From the NCBI GenBank assembly GCA_037176725.1, contig JAZBRS010000077.1, forward strand, positions 1,922,001 through 1,986,000: a stretch of DNA of 64,000 bases. Direction: 5' to 3'. Below are positions 8,943 to 21,840 of this stretch, one piece after another. The stretch is from Posidonia oceanica (lineage: Eukaryota; Streptophyta; Magnoliopsida; Alismatales; Posidoniaceae). A program made the position numbers and the translations under genes. The number at the start of each line of letters is the position of its first letter. Position 1 is the stretch's first letter. A model generated the notes under the pieces. That model saw nothing but the letters and a program-made list of their open reading frames with translations, was not told the DNA's origin and made no database searches.

Positions 8943-11206
8943 TGTAGTAATCCTGAAATATCAAATCATCCATGCACGATGCCAAAGCTCGCATGCACCG
9001 ATCGGAACTAGGTTCACTATATGCGGCTGAATCCAAGGAGGGAAACTCAACTCAGAAATGCTGGCAGAAAAGGGAAAAGAAAAGATAAGACAAATCAGAG
9101 TCGCCACCATGTCTATTAAGTTGGGAGACAAGGAAAATCGGGGAAATGCATGAAAAGACATGCAAAACAAGATGCAAAAAAGGATGCAAAAGGATGCGAT
9201 GCTATGCAATGCTATGCTATGCTATGACTCGTGTCTAGGATGAGGGTACAATGGTCATTGCGGGCCAAGAGAAATGGCAAGGACACCTGTTACGCATGGG
9301 GAAGGTGTTAGGCACCCCCGATACATTCGAGAATCGGTCTTTCTTAGGCTATCTCACTCGCATATGCAGGAAGATGCATGCCTAGTGCCTAAATGCCATG
9401 AATGTCTGATTGCATGCTCTAATGTATGCTCTAAGTGCTAAGATGTGTGCAGGAAATTAAACGTGCAACCTATGTACTCAGCAAGCTGCTAGTATTCTGA
9501 ACAGGCAAGCCCTGGTTCGCGAGAACTCCTCGGCAGTAAGCATCATCGCCCTAATGCATATGCTGGCGATAAAACAAAACAGCGATGAAAACATGCAATG
9601 CAAAGCGACATGAAAAGGAAAGCAAAAGTAGGCACGAAAAACAGTGCAAATGCAAGCGACATGCAAAGGGAAACAAAAGCGAGTGCGCAAAGCGGTGCAA
9701 TGCAGGCGACATGCAAAGAAAAACAAAGCGGGCACGCAAAGTGGTGCAAATGCAAGCGATATGCAAAGAAAACGAATGCTGGCACGCAAAACGATGCAAA
9801 TGCAAGCGGTATGCAAAGAAAACGAATGCGAGCATGCAAAACGGTGCAAATGCAAGCGGTATGCAAAGAAAACGAATGCGGGCACGTAAAATGGTGCAAA
9901 TGCAAGTGGTATGCAAAAAAAACGAATGCGGGCCTGCAAAACGGTGCAAATGCAAGCAATATGCAAAGAAAACGAATGTGGGCACGCAAAACGATGCAAA
10001 TGCAAGCGGTATGCAAAGAAAACAAATGCTGGTGCGGCAAAGCCTTATCTACATGCATGAGAAGACAGATTGCTGAAACGATGCATGCAATGCAGATGAT
10101 AAGGCAATGAATGCTATGCAGTCCTTCAGATGGGTTTATCTTGAGATTTTGAGGCCTGATCTTAGATAACTTTAGTTTAAATGAAAGATCATTCAACCGG
10201 GAAGACCTGGATAGTTAGATCACGAAGATCCAATGGTCCGATCAAAAGTTATTCAGGTTGCAAGTCAAATGGCTCAAGGGCCAGCAAAAGTGAGCTAAAT
10301 AGGGGTCTAAGTGCAAGTTAGCCCTAAGTGTGTGCAATGCAAGGTGTCTTACATGTTAGGAGACTAACAATGCTTAAATGGATGCATGGGAATTATATGC
10401 ATTGCCATGGGGATGCAATGCATGTAAGGATGCAAATGCAGGGACCTATGTGCAATTTTAAGAAACTGTAGGGACCTATGTGCAATTTTAGAAAAGTATA
10501 GAGTTTAAATGCAATGCAGGGCTAAAAATGCAAATGCATGCAACATGCGGGCCTATATGCAATGCAGGAAAACATGCCAGATGATGTGCAATGCAATGGC
10601 AATGATTAAAGCATGCAACAGTTAAGATATGCAATTAAAATGACTATTGTACATGATTGCAGTGCAACATGTCAGCTAAATGATGCTAAAAGAAAAGACT
10701 AATGCATTCTAGGCTTATATGCAAATGCAGGATGCAAATGCAATGCCAATGAAGTTAAAACATATCATTTAGTGGCTTCTAGATGCAGGCGGGACTTATA
10801 TGCAATTAAAACTTAATGCAGGATTAAAATGCAATGCTAGATTAGCTTTAGAAATGCAATTAAAATACTTCTACATGCAGGCAAGTCCTATATGCAATTA
10901 AATAAAGTGCAAATTAACATGCAATGCAATGTAGTTAAAAAGGAATGCATTTAAAGGACTTCTAGATGTAGGCAGGACCTTAATGCAATTCTTAAAACTT
11001 GCTGGGCTTTATTGCAATGTAATAAGGTTAACACTTACATTTAAATCACAGTTTATAACAAAATAGGACCTAAATGCAAATATTGAAACCATCAGGACTT
11101 ATTTACAGTGCAATAAAGTTAGAAAATCACATTTAAATCACATGTAAACATGTTACAGGACTTAAATGTAATTTTCAGAACATGCTGGGTTTTTCAATAA
11201 TGCAGT
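8943..11206 (-). repeat. 3' LTR of element B, terminal half
   Basis: The plus strand starts TGTAGTAATCC (LTR end, minus CA). It holds the shared block at 9,281-9,345, a PBS-like core near 9,090 on the minus strand, a tandem array at 9,600-10,030, and a long stretch (10,380-11,200) of words such as ATGCAATTTTAG and GGGACCTATATGCAA that also occur in C's LTR at 41,600-42,300. It is cut at 11,206 by the start of A. No gene is seen; the lysine-rich and cysteine-rich ORFs here come from the repeat. Confidence 0.8.
9600..10030. repeat. Tandem repeat, about 60-bp unit, in B's LTR
   Basis: About seven units of the form TGCAAATGCAAGCGGTATGC followed by AAAGAAAACGAATGCGGGCACGC-type sequence. A shorter relative (about 30-bp unit) lies at 40,380-40,640 in C. 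The unit holds the octamer ATGCAAAT. Confidence 0.8.
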
Positions 11207-14200
11207 TGTTGACGCCCCATTTCGACTGCCTGGAAGATGGTCGACCTCTATAGAAAGCTTGCTTGGACTCTGTGATGGCTCTCTTTTTTCAAATTAACCC
11301 ATTTTGACCTAAAAACCAAATACCATTCCTAAACCAACCCTAAAACCCCACATAAGCCCCAAACCCATCACCCAAGCCTTTTACACCTTTTTAAAACTTT
11401 TTATACCAAGGCCCAAGCCCATTTCAGCCTTTGGCCTCCTGGGCGTGTTGGACGCGCTCTACACTAGCGTCCAACGTCCCGGGAGGTGCAGCGGCTGCTT
11501 CGCCACCTCTAGCTCACCTCCCGTCCCCTCCACCGCTTGCACACACTTACTACCGGTCTCTTCGGCCACTTACTCACCACTCCAAGCCATCCACTAGCTG
11601 CCAAGGTGGAGTAACTGCCCTGCCAAGCCATCTCCTCTGCCCTAGCGTGACCTCCGCTCTCTCCGCAGTCACTAACTTTGGCCGCCTCCACTGCCACCAC
11701 CAAGACTTGCTCGCCCTTCTGACAAGCCCCACGCCTCCGCCTAACATCCCTCGTGGATTCCCCACTCACAGCAGCCCCTGCCACGCCTACAATCGCCTGC
11801 AAAATCAGTCCAAAGCCAGCCCAAAAGCCACTGCCTTCTCTTCACATGAACCCATGACCCAACACCAAAACCAGCCACTTCTCCCCCTTCCAGAACACAC
11901 CACACCCATCCGAGAGAGAATTGAGCGACACTAGAGCCAAAAGCGATTACCCACGATCACTCCTAGACCTCTGGCTCCGTCTCCCGTGCCTCCTACGTGC
12001 TCTGCAAGCTCGCCGGAGTTTGCCTGCTGCAAGCTTCCGCGCCGACCGGTCGAGAGCAGATACCCTGTTTCAGGCCACGCCAAGGTAGATTCTCGATCCC
12101 CATAGCTCGTGCATATGTGTAAGAATGTTCCTAGGCAGTTTTTCCGATCTTTAGCACAGCACACACCCCTCCCCACCTTGGCTTTCTGGCCGCGAGGAGG
12201 AGGAGGTGGTTGGAGCAATCCACCCACCTATTTCTGGCACCGAGCATACCACCATGCTCGTTGTCGGCCACACTTGCTCCCTAGCAAGTTTGTTTGAAGT
12301 TTTTGGCCGATTTGGCCACTGTCCATGGCCGGAAGGATTCCTGCCTTATTGGATGCACAGCCTAGTGCGTCCAACGTTGGACACGGCAGGAGCCGCATCC
12401 AAGACCCTGCTGTGCCTTGTCTTCCATTGATTTTGCTTTGGAACTTACCATGCTTTGCTGTGCTTGCCTTTTATGAGTTTGTTCTGCATGCTTTCCTTAC
12501 ATGCTTACAGATGCTGTGCCATGTCTACTTTCATGTTTTGATCCCATCTTGAATCAATATTGCATGTTCCATGATCATTCTGTTGGCTGGCTGCATTGAA
12601 CGCTAGAGTGAGTCGCGTCCAACATTGGACGCTGGTTCATCCAGCGTCCTACATATCTGCTAGCTTATATCTGCTGCCATGCTTGTATCTTGCTTCTTTT
12701 TTGAGATTTATACACGATTCATGCATGTTTAATGATGCCTAGCCCCTATGGCAACCATGTTTAAGCTTGCTAGTCTCCTCTCAAGTTGCATGCTAATTTT
12801 CGTGGGTTTTTACCACTTTATTCCTATGCATACTCTTTCTTACTTGCTTCTCATCGGTTATATGCTTGGTATGAGTGGTTTTTCTTGATCTGGCATGTCC
12901 TCAGTAGCTTGCATGCATGTTTAAGTGGGGTTTAGAGCTGAGCTCCCCCTTTGCAGGTAGGTTTGCATCCTTCATGTGTTGGACGCTGGGGGCTTCAGCG
13001 TCCTACGTTGGATGCTGCTGCTACCAGCATCTTATGTCACCGCTCAGTTACTCTTGTTTAAATGTTTGCACGATGCTCTGATCCCTATGTTTGCTTGATC
13101 TCTGTGCTTGTATGCTTGCTTAGCTTTCCTAGCAACTGCTCCTAGGCTTTTATGGCTTTTTATCTAAGATCTATGCGGATTTATCTAGGTTTGTTCCTTC
13201 CTCTGTGTTGGACGCAACCACTGCTGGCATCCAGTATTGGACGCTGGTGTTTCTTGCGTCCAACACACAGATTGTGTCTTTGTGCTTGCATGCTTTACAA
13301 ATGCTTTACTTTTTGGTTTTTTTATGTAATCCATACCTACATGCCCTGCCTCTGTCTGTTTACAGCAACATGAATGCATGCTATGAAGTTTCCTTGCTAG
13401 TTTGCATGCTATCTTGCCATCTATTTGTTTCCAAAGTGGTGGACGCTGGATACTGCAGTGTCCTACGTTGGACGTTGTCTGTTCTAGCGTCCAACACCCT
13501 GCAATAGCTTAAACCTCACTCATGCTTGCATCTTGCTATCAAATCTTATTCTGGTTATTTATCTTGACTGCCTTGCATGTTATACATGTCATGCACTCTC
13601 ATGCAGCATTTACATCGCATTCATATAGCCTGCATGCATGCATTTTTCCTCAAAAAGCATGGCTTGGTTGTTGGACGCCCTAGATCTCAGCGTCAAACAT
13701 TGGACGCTGTCATTCTAAGTGTCCAACATCCTCTGCCCATTTTAAAATCGCTTTGATCTTGCTTCTGGTTTTTGGGCCTTGTGTTTTGGTTTCCTAGCAT
13801 GCTCTATCTGCTCTTGGGTTTTTACATTGCATTAAATCCATATTTCCAAGTTTGCATTGCATGTTTTCTGCATTTGTGGCTTCTGCCTGTGTAGGATGCC
13901 AGCTATCCCAGCATCCAACATTGGACGCTGCTGGTAGCTGCGTCCAACGCTTGCAGTAAGCTGCACCTCCGTTTTAAGCACCGAATCCGTTATGATCGCT
14001 GCCCCTTGCATTTCGTTGGTCCAGGTACATGCCTACGACACCCATGCATGCTGTCGAGACCCTGTTTTTGTTTTGCGCCTTGCCTTGCACGCTTTCCCAT
14101 GGTTTTCGCCTCGGACCTGCTTTCACTTTCACTCTCGCATATCGCTCGCTTGCATCGTTCTCCGCACTTTTGCATTATTCTCTGTGCTTTTGCATCATTT

Positions 14201-14913
14201 TCCACACCTGCACCGTTTTCCACACCCACTTTTGCTTTATCCCTTGCGTGTCGCTTGCATTGCATGGTTTTCCTCACCGTTTTGTTTTATCACTTGCATT
14301 CACATTTAGGACAGTGATGCTTACTGCCTGGAGTTCTTACGAACCAGGGTTCGCCCGGTTCGAAACACTGGCAGCACTGCTGAGCACATAGACAGCACGT
14401 TTAATTTCCATACGTGGCATTCTAAGCACTTAGGCATTTAAAGCATTAGGCATGCATTGCACCTATCGCCTACGGGCGTATAGCGAAGGCAAGTGATTGT
14501 CGATATCCAGCACATGCGAGCGAGTTAGCCTAGAAAGACCGACTTCTCGGGCGTGTCGGGGGTGCCTAACACCTTCCCCATACGTAACAGGAGTCCTTAC
14601 CCTTTCTCTGGCCCGTAGTGACCATTTTGCCCTCGTCTTTGGCACGAGTCATCCATTTTTGCATAGCATTGCATCTATTTGCTTGTTTTCTATGCTTTTC
14701 CTTGGTTTTCCTCATCTTCCCCATAATAGACTAGGTGGCGACTTCCTTTTCCCTTTTCTTTCTTTTTTCCTTTGGCTTTTCGCCTCTGTTTTCGGTGTTT
14801 TGAGTCGAGTTTCCTTCTTGGATCACCTGCTAATAGTGAACCTGATTTCCGATTAGTGCACATGAGCTCTGGCAGTGTCCACTGACGATCGCGAAACTCA
14901 TGGGATCGCTATA
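11207..14913 (+). repeat. 5' LTR of element A (3,707 bp)
   Basis: It starts TGTTGACGCCCC and ends at CTATA (decayed from CTACA) just before the PBS. A TATA-like TTTTTATACC lies at about 11,398. Hairpin cassettes lie at 11,447-11,475 (half), 12,347-12,401, 12,594-12,652, 12,978-13,035, 13,207-13,264, 13,438-13,494, 13,670-13,726 and 13,891-13,948. The block shared by all LTRs is at 14,520-14,600. A PBS-like core GGTGGCGACTTCC lies near 14,733. Sequence between cassettes is rich in TGCATG and CTTGCTT words. Confidence 0.88.
12347..13948. repeat. Seven palindromic double-hairpin cassettes in A's LTR
   Basis: The cassette type is as in element D. Start-to-start spacings are about 247, 384, 229, 231, 232 and 221 bp. 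D, read in its own direction, has spacings of 240, 393, 228, 229 and 240 bp, so the long gap comes second in both, which supports common descent. Paired arm changes occur, for example GGATGC/GCATCC near 13,893 in place of GGACGC/GCGTCC. Confidence 0.85.
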
Positions 14914-14914
14914 G

Positions 14915-14932
14915 TGGCGACTCCACTAGGGA
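14915..14932 (+). other. Primer binding site of element A
   Basis: TGGCGACTCCACTAGGGA lies one base after the LTR end. The opening TGG pairs with a tRNA CCA end. It is the same site as in C and D. The likely primer is tRNA-Arg by analogy with Ogre. Confidence 0.8.
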
Positions 14933-16242
14933 TACTAGACTCCGACTTTCGTTTTTGGCTTTCTCCCCGCTCGGGTTTTGCATTCTTTGCTTGCCTTGTG
15001 CCTTTGCCTTGCCTATTTGCTTGCTCGCCTGTCTTGATTCCCCACAAGTCGCACAGTGGCAACTTCGCTAAGGATTCAGACCCTGGCTTTCCTCCCTGGC
15101 TTTTTGCTTGCATTGTTTTTGCTTGCCTTGCCTGCTTACATGCTTTATTGCCTGCTTCACCTTTACATGCTCTACTGCTTACCTATCTTTACTTATTTAC
15201 CTGTTGGCTTGTCATTACTTTATTTTCTCGCATAATGCATGCCAAAATACTTGTTTGGCACAATAATGCATGCCATTTGAGTGGTAATTGCTTTGTTTTA
15301 CACCCTTGCTATGCCACTACACACGCACATGCCCTGCATACTATGCCTTTTGACATGCTAAGTGTTTCTTTCCACTATCATGTTCACATACACTTGCACA
15401 TACCATGCCCATGCCTTTTGCTATGATGTGTGTTGATTGCTTGCCATGTTTGGATGTTTTCTTCCTCGTTTTTGCTCTAGGCTTAAGGATAAGTAGAGAC
15501 TGGTTGTCCCCTCCCCTTGGCAAATAAAAACAGCAAGTAAAAGTCAAATCTAGGATCTACTAGAGACCTCAACACACCTTCACACCCTGGATTAATAAAA
15601 CACGCAAGATTAAAAAACTTTAATCATTTTGCATGAAGCATCATATAGGGCATGCATCTTGTCATCCCTGAGTCTACCTATTAGTTTGAGAAGGACAGTC
15701 CCGGTCTCTTGCTCAGCTGCTTTGGCATAGAGCGAGTCGATCGGTCTGTCCCCCCTTGTCAGGGGTCACGTCGGTGCTACTAGCGGGTACAGCCCACGCT
15801 TAGGCAGGGTTAAGGCCACTACTGCACCACCCGTCATACCTGAGCTCCGGGCCAGAGTCTAGACGGGAGCCTTACTTTCTGACTGAGTCGGTGACCCGCA
15901 CACTTGTGAGTCCGAAGTAGACAACTTACTAGGACACACTAGATTGGTGAGAGAGAGCATGCTAGATAGCATACCATCTACATGATTGCATTCATACCAC
16001 CAACTAAACATTTGCAGTTTTTCTTTTAGGTTCTAACAACTGTTTGCTTTGTCTGCAACAAAGATCAGTGAGCGAGTTCCCTTGTCGAGGCTTGAGTGCT
16101 TCGCTTCATTGACGCCTCTGTTGCGTCACCTGTTTTCGACCCTCCCTTTCCTGAGCTATTCGCCTTCACGAATATAGCTCCTCCTAGGCGTCCTTCTTCA
16201 CCTTTCCATCACAGCCCTGTTCTTACCCGCTCTCGGTCAGCC
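14933..16242 (+). other. Element A 5' leader
   Basis: This untranslated region precedes gag. The block at 15,690-15,920 is shared with C and D and rich in C and G runs. The rest is CTTGCTTGC-type repeats and a region with many CATGCC words. The frame is open from an ATG at 16,096 into MAQ at 16,243, and residues before MAQ (for example SPVLTRSRS) are the same in C, so gag may start upstream. Confidence 0.6.
15057..15074 (+). other. Second, degenerate PBS copy in A's leader
   Basis: TGGCAACTTCGCTAAGGA lies 142 bp after the first PBS and is again preceded by an LTR-end-like TCGCACAG and followed by a CTGGCTTTC-type sequence, as at the first site. C has the matching duplicate (61,499-61,516). 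Confidence 0.65.
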
Positions 16243-18615
16243 ATGGCCCAGCGCACTCTTGAGCCCCTGCTCACTCTTGTTGTTCTAGAGGGGACTTCTG
16301 CTTCGGCCCCTCCGACTCTCGTTTCCATTCCTCTTGTGCCCCCGGTGACACCAGGGTTTCCCCCTCTGTCGCTTAGGTCACCCCAGCATCCTGTAGGGCA
16401 TTAGCAGACTCACACTACTCCGAACCCGGTCACCGATCCCATCTTGGTGACCTATGCTCACACTCCGGAGGTGCCTCTGACCCCTCCTTCCCTAGGTCTT
16501 GTCACTTCTGACGCCCACCCTGCTACAACGACTTCCGCCTTAGGATCCTATCCTCCTGGATAGTCTGAGTCCTCCCCCTTGCATCTGGTCCCTCGCCGGC
16601 ACTGTAATTCAGCATTCCCACTGACGGGACCGCTGAAGAGTGGTACCAGCGCTTGGTGGAGCTTGCCCAGATCTTTCAGGGCATGACTCTGTCTGCCCGC
16701 CCTCCTCTAGCCCCTTCTGCACCGAGATCCCTTCGCATCCTGTTCCTGCTCTCCAGGCATTCCCTGCTGCCCTGCCGCTCCAGCCATCACCCTAGCTGCT
16801 CTCTGCTCCGGTGATAGGGGCGCAGCCTACCCCTTCTGCACACACTTCATTCATCGCACACCATGCACCTCCACCACCTGGTGGCCAGCCCCTTGGGCTG
16901 GTTTGAGCACAGCAGTTCTCTGGCCCGCTGCCTGGCACCGTGCCACTACAGCAGTTGTTGCTCCCATAATCTCCACACTTCACTACACAGCATCCTGCAT
17001 ACCCCCATCCTATGCATCAGTAATTTCCCCCTGCATACTTTGCACCACCCACAGCACCTACTGCACATCTGCATGGATACACCGGCCATCCCGTTGCATC
17101 ACCAGGCGACGCGATGGTGGATTCGGAGGAGCACCTCGGTGCGACCCATACAGCATATGTAGTCCCTGCCCCTACTGTCCCATCACCTTTGGCAACCACT
17201 CCAGAATCCAACGACGATAGGTTCGCCATTCTGGAGAAAGCACTTCGACAAGTGCAGGGCACGAACTTCCACTCCTACCAATTCCAGGACCTCTGTTGCT
17301 TTCCAGAGGCGGTACTCCCACCGAAATTCAAAATCCCGGCATTTGACAAATACAATGGTAGGGGTTGCCCCATCGCCCATTTGAAGGCGTATTGCGGAGA
17401 CTTGGCTCAGCTTCAGGCTGGTAACAAGTTGTTGATCCGCCTGTTTTAAAAGAGTCTTACTAGCCCAGCCCTTAAGTGGTTCACATCACTTGATATGGCC
17501 ACCATCAAGACTTGGAACGACCTAGGGAGGGCGTTCCTAGAATAGTACTCCTTCAATCTTGACTTGGTCCCTAAGTGCGAGGACCTCGTCGCTCTCAAGT
17601 AGAGAAACAACGAGCCGTTCGGGGAGTACATCGGCCGTTGGCGTGCCCTTGCTGCACAAGTTCGTGATAGATCCTTTGACGAGGAATCTATCGAGATTGT
17701 AATCTGAGACGCGCAACCATCTACTGGGGCTCTGCTTGGCATCCAGGCTGTCACTAGTTTTGCATCTCTGATTCGGGTCGGCACACGCGTGGAGAGCACC
17801 CTTCGGAGTGGCAATTTTCCAATGCTCTCCGTCTTCACCAAGCAAGCCACCTCCCCCAGCAGCGGCGGTAGCAGCAGCAACACCAACAACAACGGCGGCG
17901 TCAACAATAGCAACCCTAGGAGGAGGGATCCCCCACGGATCCCCCTACCGCTCCTGTCCACATGGTAGCTCCGCTTGGCCCGAATCAGGTAGTGTATGCA
18001 CCCACACCTAGTGCACCTCACACACCATAGATCACTACCACCGCCCGACTGGTCTACTCAGCCCCACTGGTTCGGCAAGGACAACACCATGGGCAGAGAT
18101 GGCCCCACCCTCAGTGCCACTACACTCAGCTAGTGGAGCCGTTGAGCGCCGTCCTCCCCAAGGTCACGTCACTCCTCACGCTCCCTGAAATCCACCCACC
18201 ACTGAACCCTCTTCCGAGGTGGTATCGGACGGATCACTTCTGCAATTTTCATCAAGTAGTCGGGCACTCGACGAATAATTGCTTCACTCTGCGAGGAGCC
18301 GTGCAGGACCTGATTGACCGGAAGGTCATCAGTATCAACACTCGGGAGGCAGCATCTTCTTCCACCCCTCCACCAGCATCCCCCTCTGCATTAGGAACAA
18401 CTCCCCCTAATCCAAGCATCGTCCACCAGCCTCTGCCTGAGCATTCTGGCCCAAGAGGCACGGAGACTTCAGGTGTGCATTCTCTCTTCCCCTCTGGGCC
18501 CGTTGCGTTTGTGGTGGACCCTTCTGATCTGATTCAAGATCTTTCTGTGCCTGTTTCATCTTCTCTCTATCTTGCGGCGCTTGCCAGCTCCGAGTCAGGG
18601 ATTCACATGATCTGA
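16243..18615 (+). pseudogene. gag: gag of element A (broken)
   Basis: Gag is the structural protein of the particle. After the N-terminal MAQ and a proline-rich stretch comes the retrotransposon gag domain, with PPKFKIPAFDKYNGRG, HLKAYCGDLAQL, LKWFTSLDM, TWNDLGRAFLE and EPFGEYIGRWRALAAQV (about 17,240-17,700). The zinc knuckle at 18,238-18,284 has the C-x2-H-x4-H-x4-C pattern typical of Tat elements. Breaks include TAG at 16,402, TAA at 17,447, further TAGs near 17,543 and 17,600, a TGA near 17,706, and at least two frame changes (between 16,404 and 17,114, and between about 17,800 and 18,133). It is not functional. Identity follows from alignment with C. Confidence 0.85.
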
Positions 18616-20130
18616 CTAGACACGAAGCCGGAGCGTGTTACCGCGAGGCCCACCATACAACCAGAGGCTCACCCCCCATCTGCCTGCATGCTAGATCCCA
18701 GCCAGAGCCAGCACAGCCTCCCCAGCAACAACCTTTACCTGCCTGCCAACCGGCAAATACCCCGACGGCCCCTCTCGAGCTTACAGCTCGTGCTCCCTTG
18801 GTTATTAACCTAACTAGGGATACCCACTGCGTTCATTATGACTACACTGCAGAAATGTGTGCTGATGTCACGTAGTTGGGGAGGGTGTATAGACCAGCTG
18901 CCCCAGTAACCAGACCTACAGCCCCAATAGCCAGGCCTAACCCCCATGAACCTACTCCACCTGTGAACCAACCACCAGCAGGCCCATCCCCACCAGTGAG
19001 CCAACCTCCAGTAAACCAATCCCCTTATCCCACCGCTACAGAACCTACCACCAGAGCCAATATCCCCACTACCAAAAAAGACCAACCTTCAGCTGACATA
19101 ATGGCCCAGCTGAAAAATGTCAAGGCTGACATATCCATCTGGGACCTGATCCATTCTTCCCGCGAACACCGAGAGGCTTTTCTCCACGTGTTCCAGGCCG
19201 CTCATGTGTCCCAAACCATCGAGCCTTCAACTCTGGAAAATATGGTAGGTATGATCGTGGAGCCGCAGGTCATCTCTTTCTCGATCGATGAATTGCCTCT
19301 AGCGGGGACTAACCATAATCAACCCCTGTTCGTCACGATATAGTTCAAAAGGTTTCGCATTCCCCTCTCGCTGATCGATAATGGGTCAGGCCTTAACATC
19401 TGTCCCCTATGCACAGCATTGAAGCTCGGATTCAAAGCCGAGGATATGACGCCAGCTATGAAGGGAATGACCTCTTTTGACAATATGCACCATGACTCTC
19501 TGGGGATCCTAGTTATTCCTCTTACCATTGGCCCGGCCGAATTCGATGTCAAATTCTATATCGTCGACTTGGAGCCTTCTTTTAATCTTCTGCTTGGGCC
19601 CCCTTGGCTACACAATCATCAGGTGATCCCCTCGACCCTCCACCGTATGATCAAGTTTCACTACGACGACGATGTTATCGTCGTCATGGCAGAAAACTTT
19701 GACAAGGAACCGGTCGAGGTGGTCTCTTCTGTATCCCGGCCAACTGTCCAATTTGATCCTAAGCCGTCGGATACCTTGTACCGTGTTAACCGGTTTGAGC
19801 CGGTTAACTTTATTCCTCTTCTTGAGCGTGCCAGCTCTCTGGCCGTTCATTGTAACCCTTCCAGGATGGTCAAGAACATTTGCCGTAGGTGGGGCTATGA
19901 GAAGGGAATGCCACTTGGGCATCACAGCTAAGGGATCGTCGAGCCGGTCACTATCGAGGAGCGCGAAAAGTTCCAAGGCCTGGGATATGAATGGCAGCCC
20001 TGTGATGGTGAGCGCCTGCATTCAGGGAAGCGAAAGCTCATGATCCCTCGGGACCTCACTAACTTCATCAATGCAGGTATTCTCGACCTGAACACGAGCC
20101 CAGCAACACCCTAGCCAGCACCATGCTAGA
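18616..20130 (+). pseudogene. pro: Aspartic protease region of element A (broken)
   Basis: This is the retropepsin-type protease that cuts the polyprotein. The active-site motif is DNGSG at 19,377-19,391 (usual D-T/S-G form altered to D-N-G-S, common in Tat elements), in the context SLIDNGSGLNICPL. Downstream LGPPWLHNHQVIPSTLHRMIKF is the flap and C-terminal part, as in C. From 18,876 the frame is continuous with pol; the upstream gag frame differs by one, so there is a frameshift between 18,615 and 18,876. In-frame stops are TAG at 19,341, TAA at 19,929 and TAGs near 20,112 and 20,127. Confidence 0.85.
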
Positions 20131-21840
20131 GCCCCCCACTGCCGACAGAGGAGTGGGTCTGCATAGAGGATTATTATTCTGATGAAGAGCAGCCTGGCAT
20201 GGTTGTCCCAGCACAGTCCAAGGAAGAAGCCCAAATCAGCCCTGCAATCTCCCGGTTAGTCTACCTGGCCCTCCCTTATCCTGATACAGTGGCAGATTCA
20301 GCAAAGTCTGTGTCAGAGATGACGGTTTCTTCTTCTACAGCTTCACCAGTGCCTATGACAGCCATTTCAGCAGCTCCAGAATCAGGAGCACCTCTGCAGG
20401 CACCAGCCACTTGTCCACTCGTAGCCGTAGTCGCACCAGTATTGAAGTTACCTTTTCTGGGGTTGCAATCATTCGATTCAAGCGACGGTGTGACTCAACC
20501 TGCCTCATCAGTAGCTCCACAAGCAAAGCAGGCAGCACCATCAGCCATACCGCCGTCAGCTTCAGCAAATCTAATGTTGTGGAAGAGCCCCACCGCTACT
20601 ACAGAGAAACAACCACCATCACACATGGGTGCTGGCGCTTCATCCCTCAGAGCAACCGTCCAACTATTGGACCTTCAGAAGAGTGCCTTTGCCTCCCCAC
20701 CAGCCACAGCACTGTCCCTGTCGGTGTCGCTGCCAGTAGCATCCCTGACCAGCCTATTCGCATCTCTGATTGCCCTAGTGCCGCGACCAGCTGCGCCCAG
20801 AGGTCAGCCAGCCAACTAGCCAGTAACAGAGCGGGTGCCCTAGCCAGTGAGATGTCTGGAAGGCAAGGTAGACCCCGTAGGTGGAGGAATCGCCGGGCAG
20901 AATTCTGAAGAGGCTGCTTGCGCCTTTTACGTCAACACGCCCTTTGAAGACAAGGAAGGTGCGACTGCAGAGACCTAGGTGGCTGACAGGCTTGAAGACT
21001 TGGAATTGCTGTTCCAGGAACAACTCGCAGTGTTCGCTGAAGATGCCGCCGAGCAGCACACGCTGAGGAAAGGAAAAGTCGTGGCCACAAATCCGTCCCT
21101 ACCGCAAGACCATTCCTCCATCATGGTCTTGGAAGAAGAACCAGAGGCAGCACCCACTAGACCAGACGAGTTGATCACTTCGCAGCCTGAAGGCGGGTCT
21201 AGGTGGTTCGTGTGTCGCATGCCCCGCACAAGCGGCACATTTGGCGACAGTACACAGATTCGTCACCAAGAGAACAGTTGTCCATCTCCGGCACTCCTTG
21301 CGAGTACATCTAAGAACGCGAAGGATGAGACAGTACAAACAGCAGCAGTAGCAGACAGAGCAGTCCCAGCATTCCAAACAGTCCCAGTAGTGACAGTGGT
21401 GCCAAAGCAATCGGAACAGACAGAGCAGCCAGATCAGTCAGTGGGACCAGGGGCCATTGAAGCAAACGTCACCCACCGAGCCCATAGAAATACTCGGGTG
21501 AGCGTGACCATCTTGAGGCATCATCAGAATCAAAAGGCGGAGCGTGCCCACTCCTTCGACATTACAGATCCTACATTTGAGAAGGAGATCCTCTCGGAAC
21601 TCATTGCATATGACGAGGAGGGGGATACAGGCGTCAATGAGAATGATGAACCATCGCCGGAGTTCCAGCCTTATGATGACGATCCGAAAGGGCCCAACCT
21701 CCATGTCGAGGAAGAGATGGAGGTTATCAATGTTGGCACAGCTGAAGATGTCAGAGAGGTCCGCATCAACGCCCTACTGTTGCCCTGGGCCAAAGCAGAG
21801 TTTATTGCATTCCTTATGGAATAAGCGGATGTCTTCGCTT
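20131..21840 (+). pseudogene. Protease-RT linker of element A (low complexity, broken)
   Basis: This is the polyprotein linker between protease and RT. The first half is alanine-, serine- and proline-rich with acidic patches. Around 20,930-21,200 it aligns with C (YVNTPFED, DLELLFQEQ, HSSIMVLEE, PDELITSQPEGGSRWFV). The part at 21,480-21,780 (HRNTRVSVTILRHHQ, HSFDITDPTFEKEIL, DDDPKGPNLHVEEE) is well conserved. Ogre elements carry a spliced intron between protease and RT; here the frame is open through the linker apart from point stops (TAG at 20,817, near 20,837 and 20,976; TAA at 21,822), so I see no need for one. Confidence 0.75.

Noticed and set aside
9478..10196. Overlapping ORFs of 140-217 codons on both strands with repeated Cys/His/Phe or Lys/Cys patterns.
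   Set aside because: Produced by the 60-bp LTR tandem repeat. All frames are open because the unit lacks stops. No known domain.
20131..21840. Ogre-type intron between protease and RT.
   Set aside because: In both A and C the same frame continues through the linker apart from point stops, so no intron is required. A spliced form cannot be excluded without RNA data.
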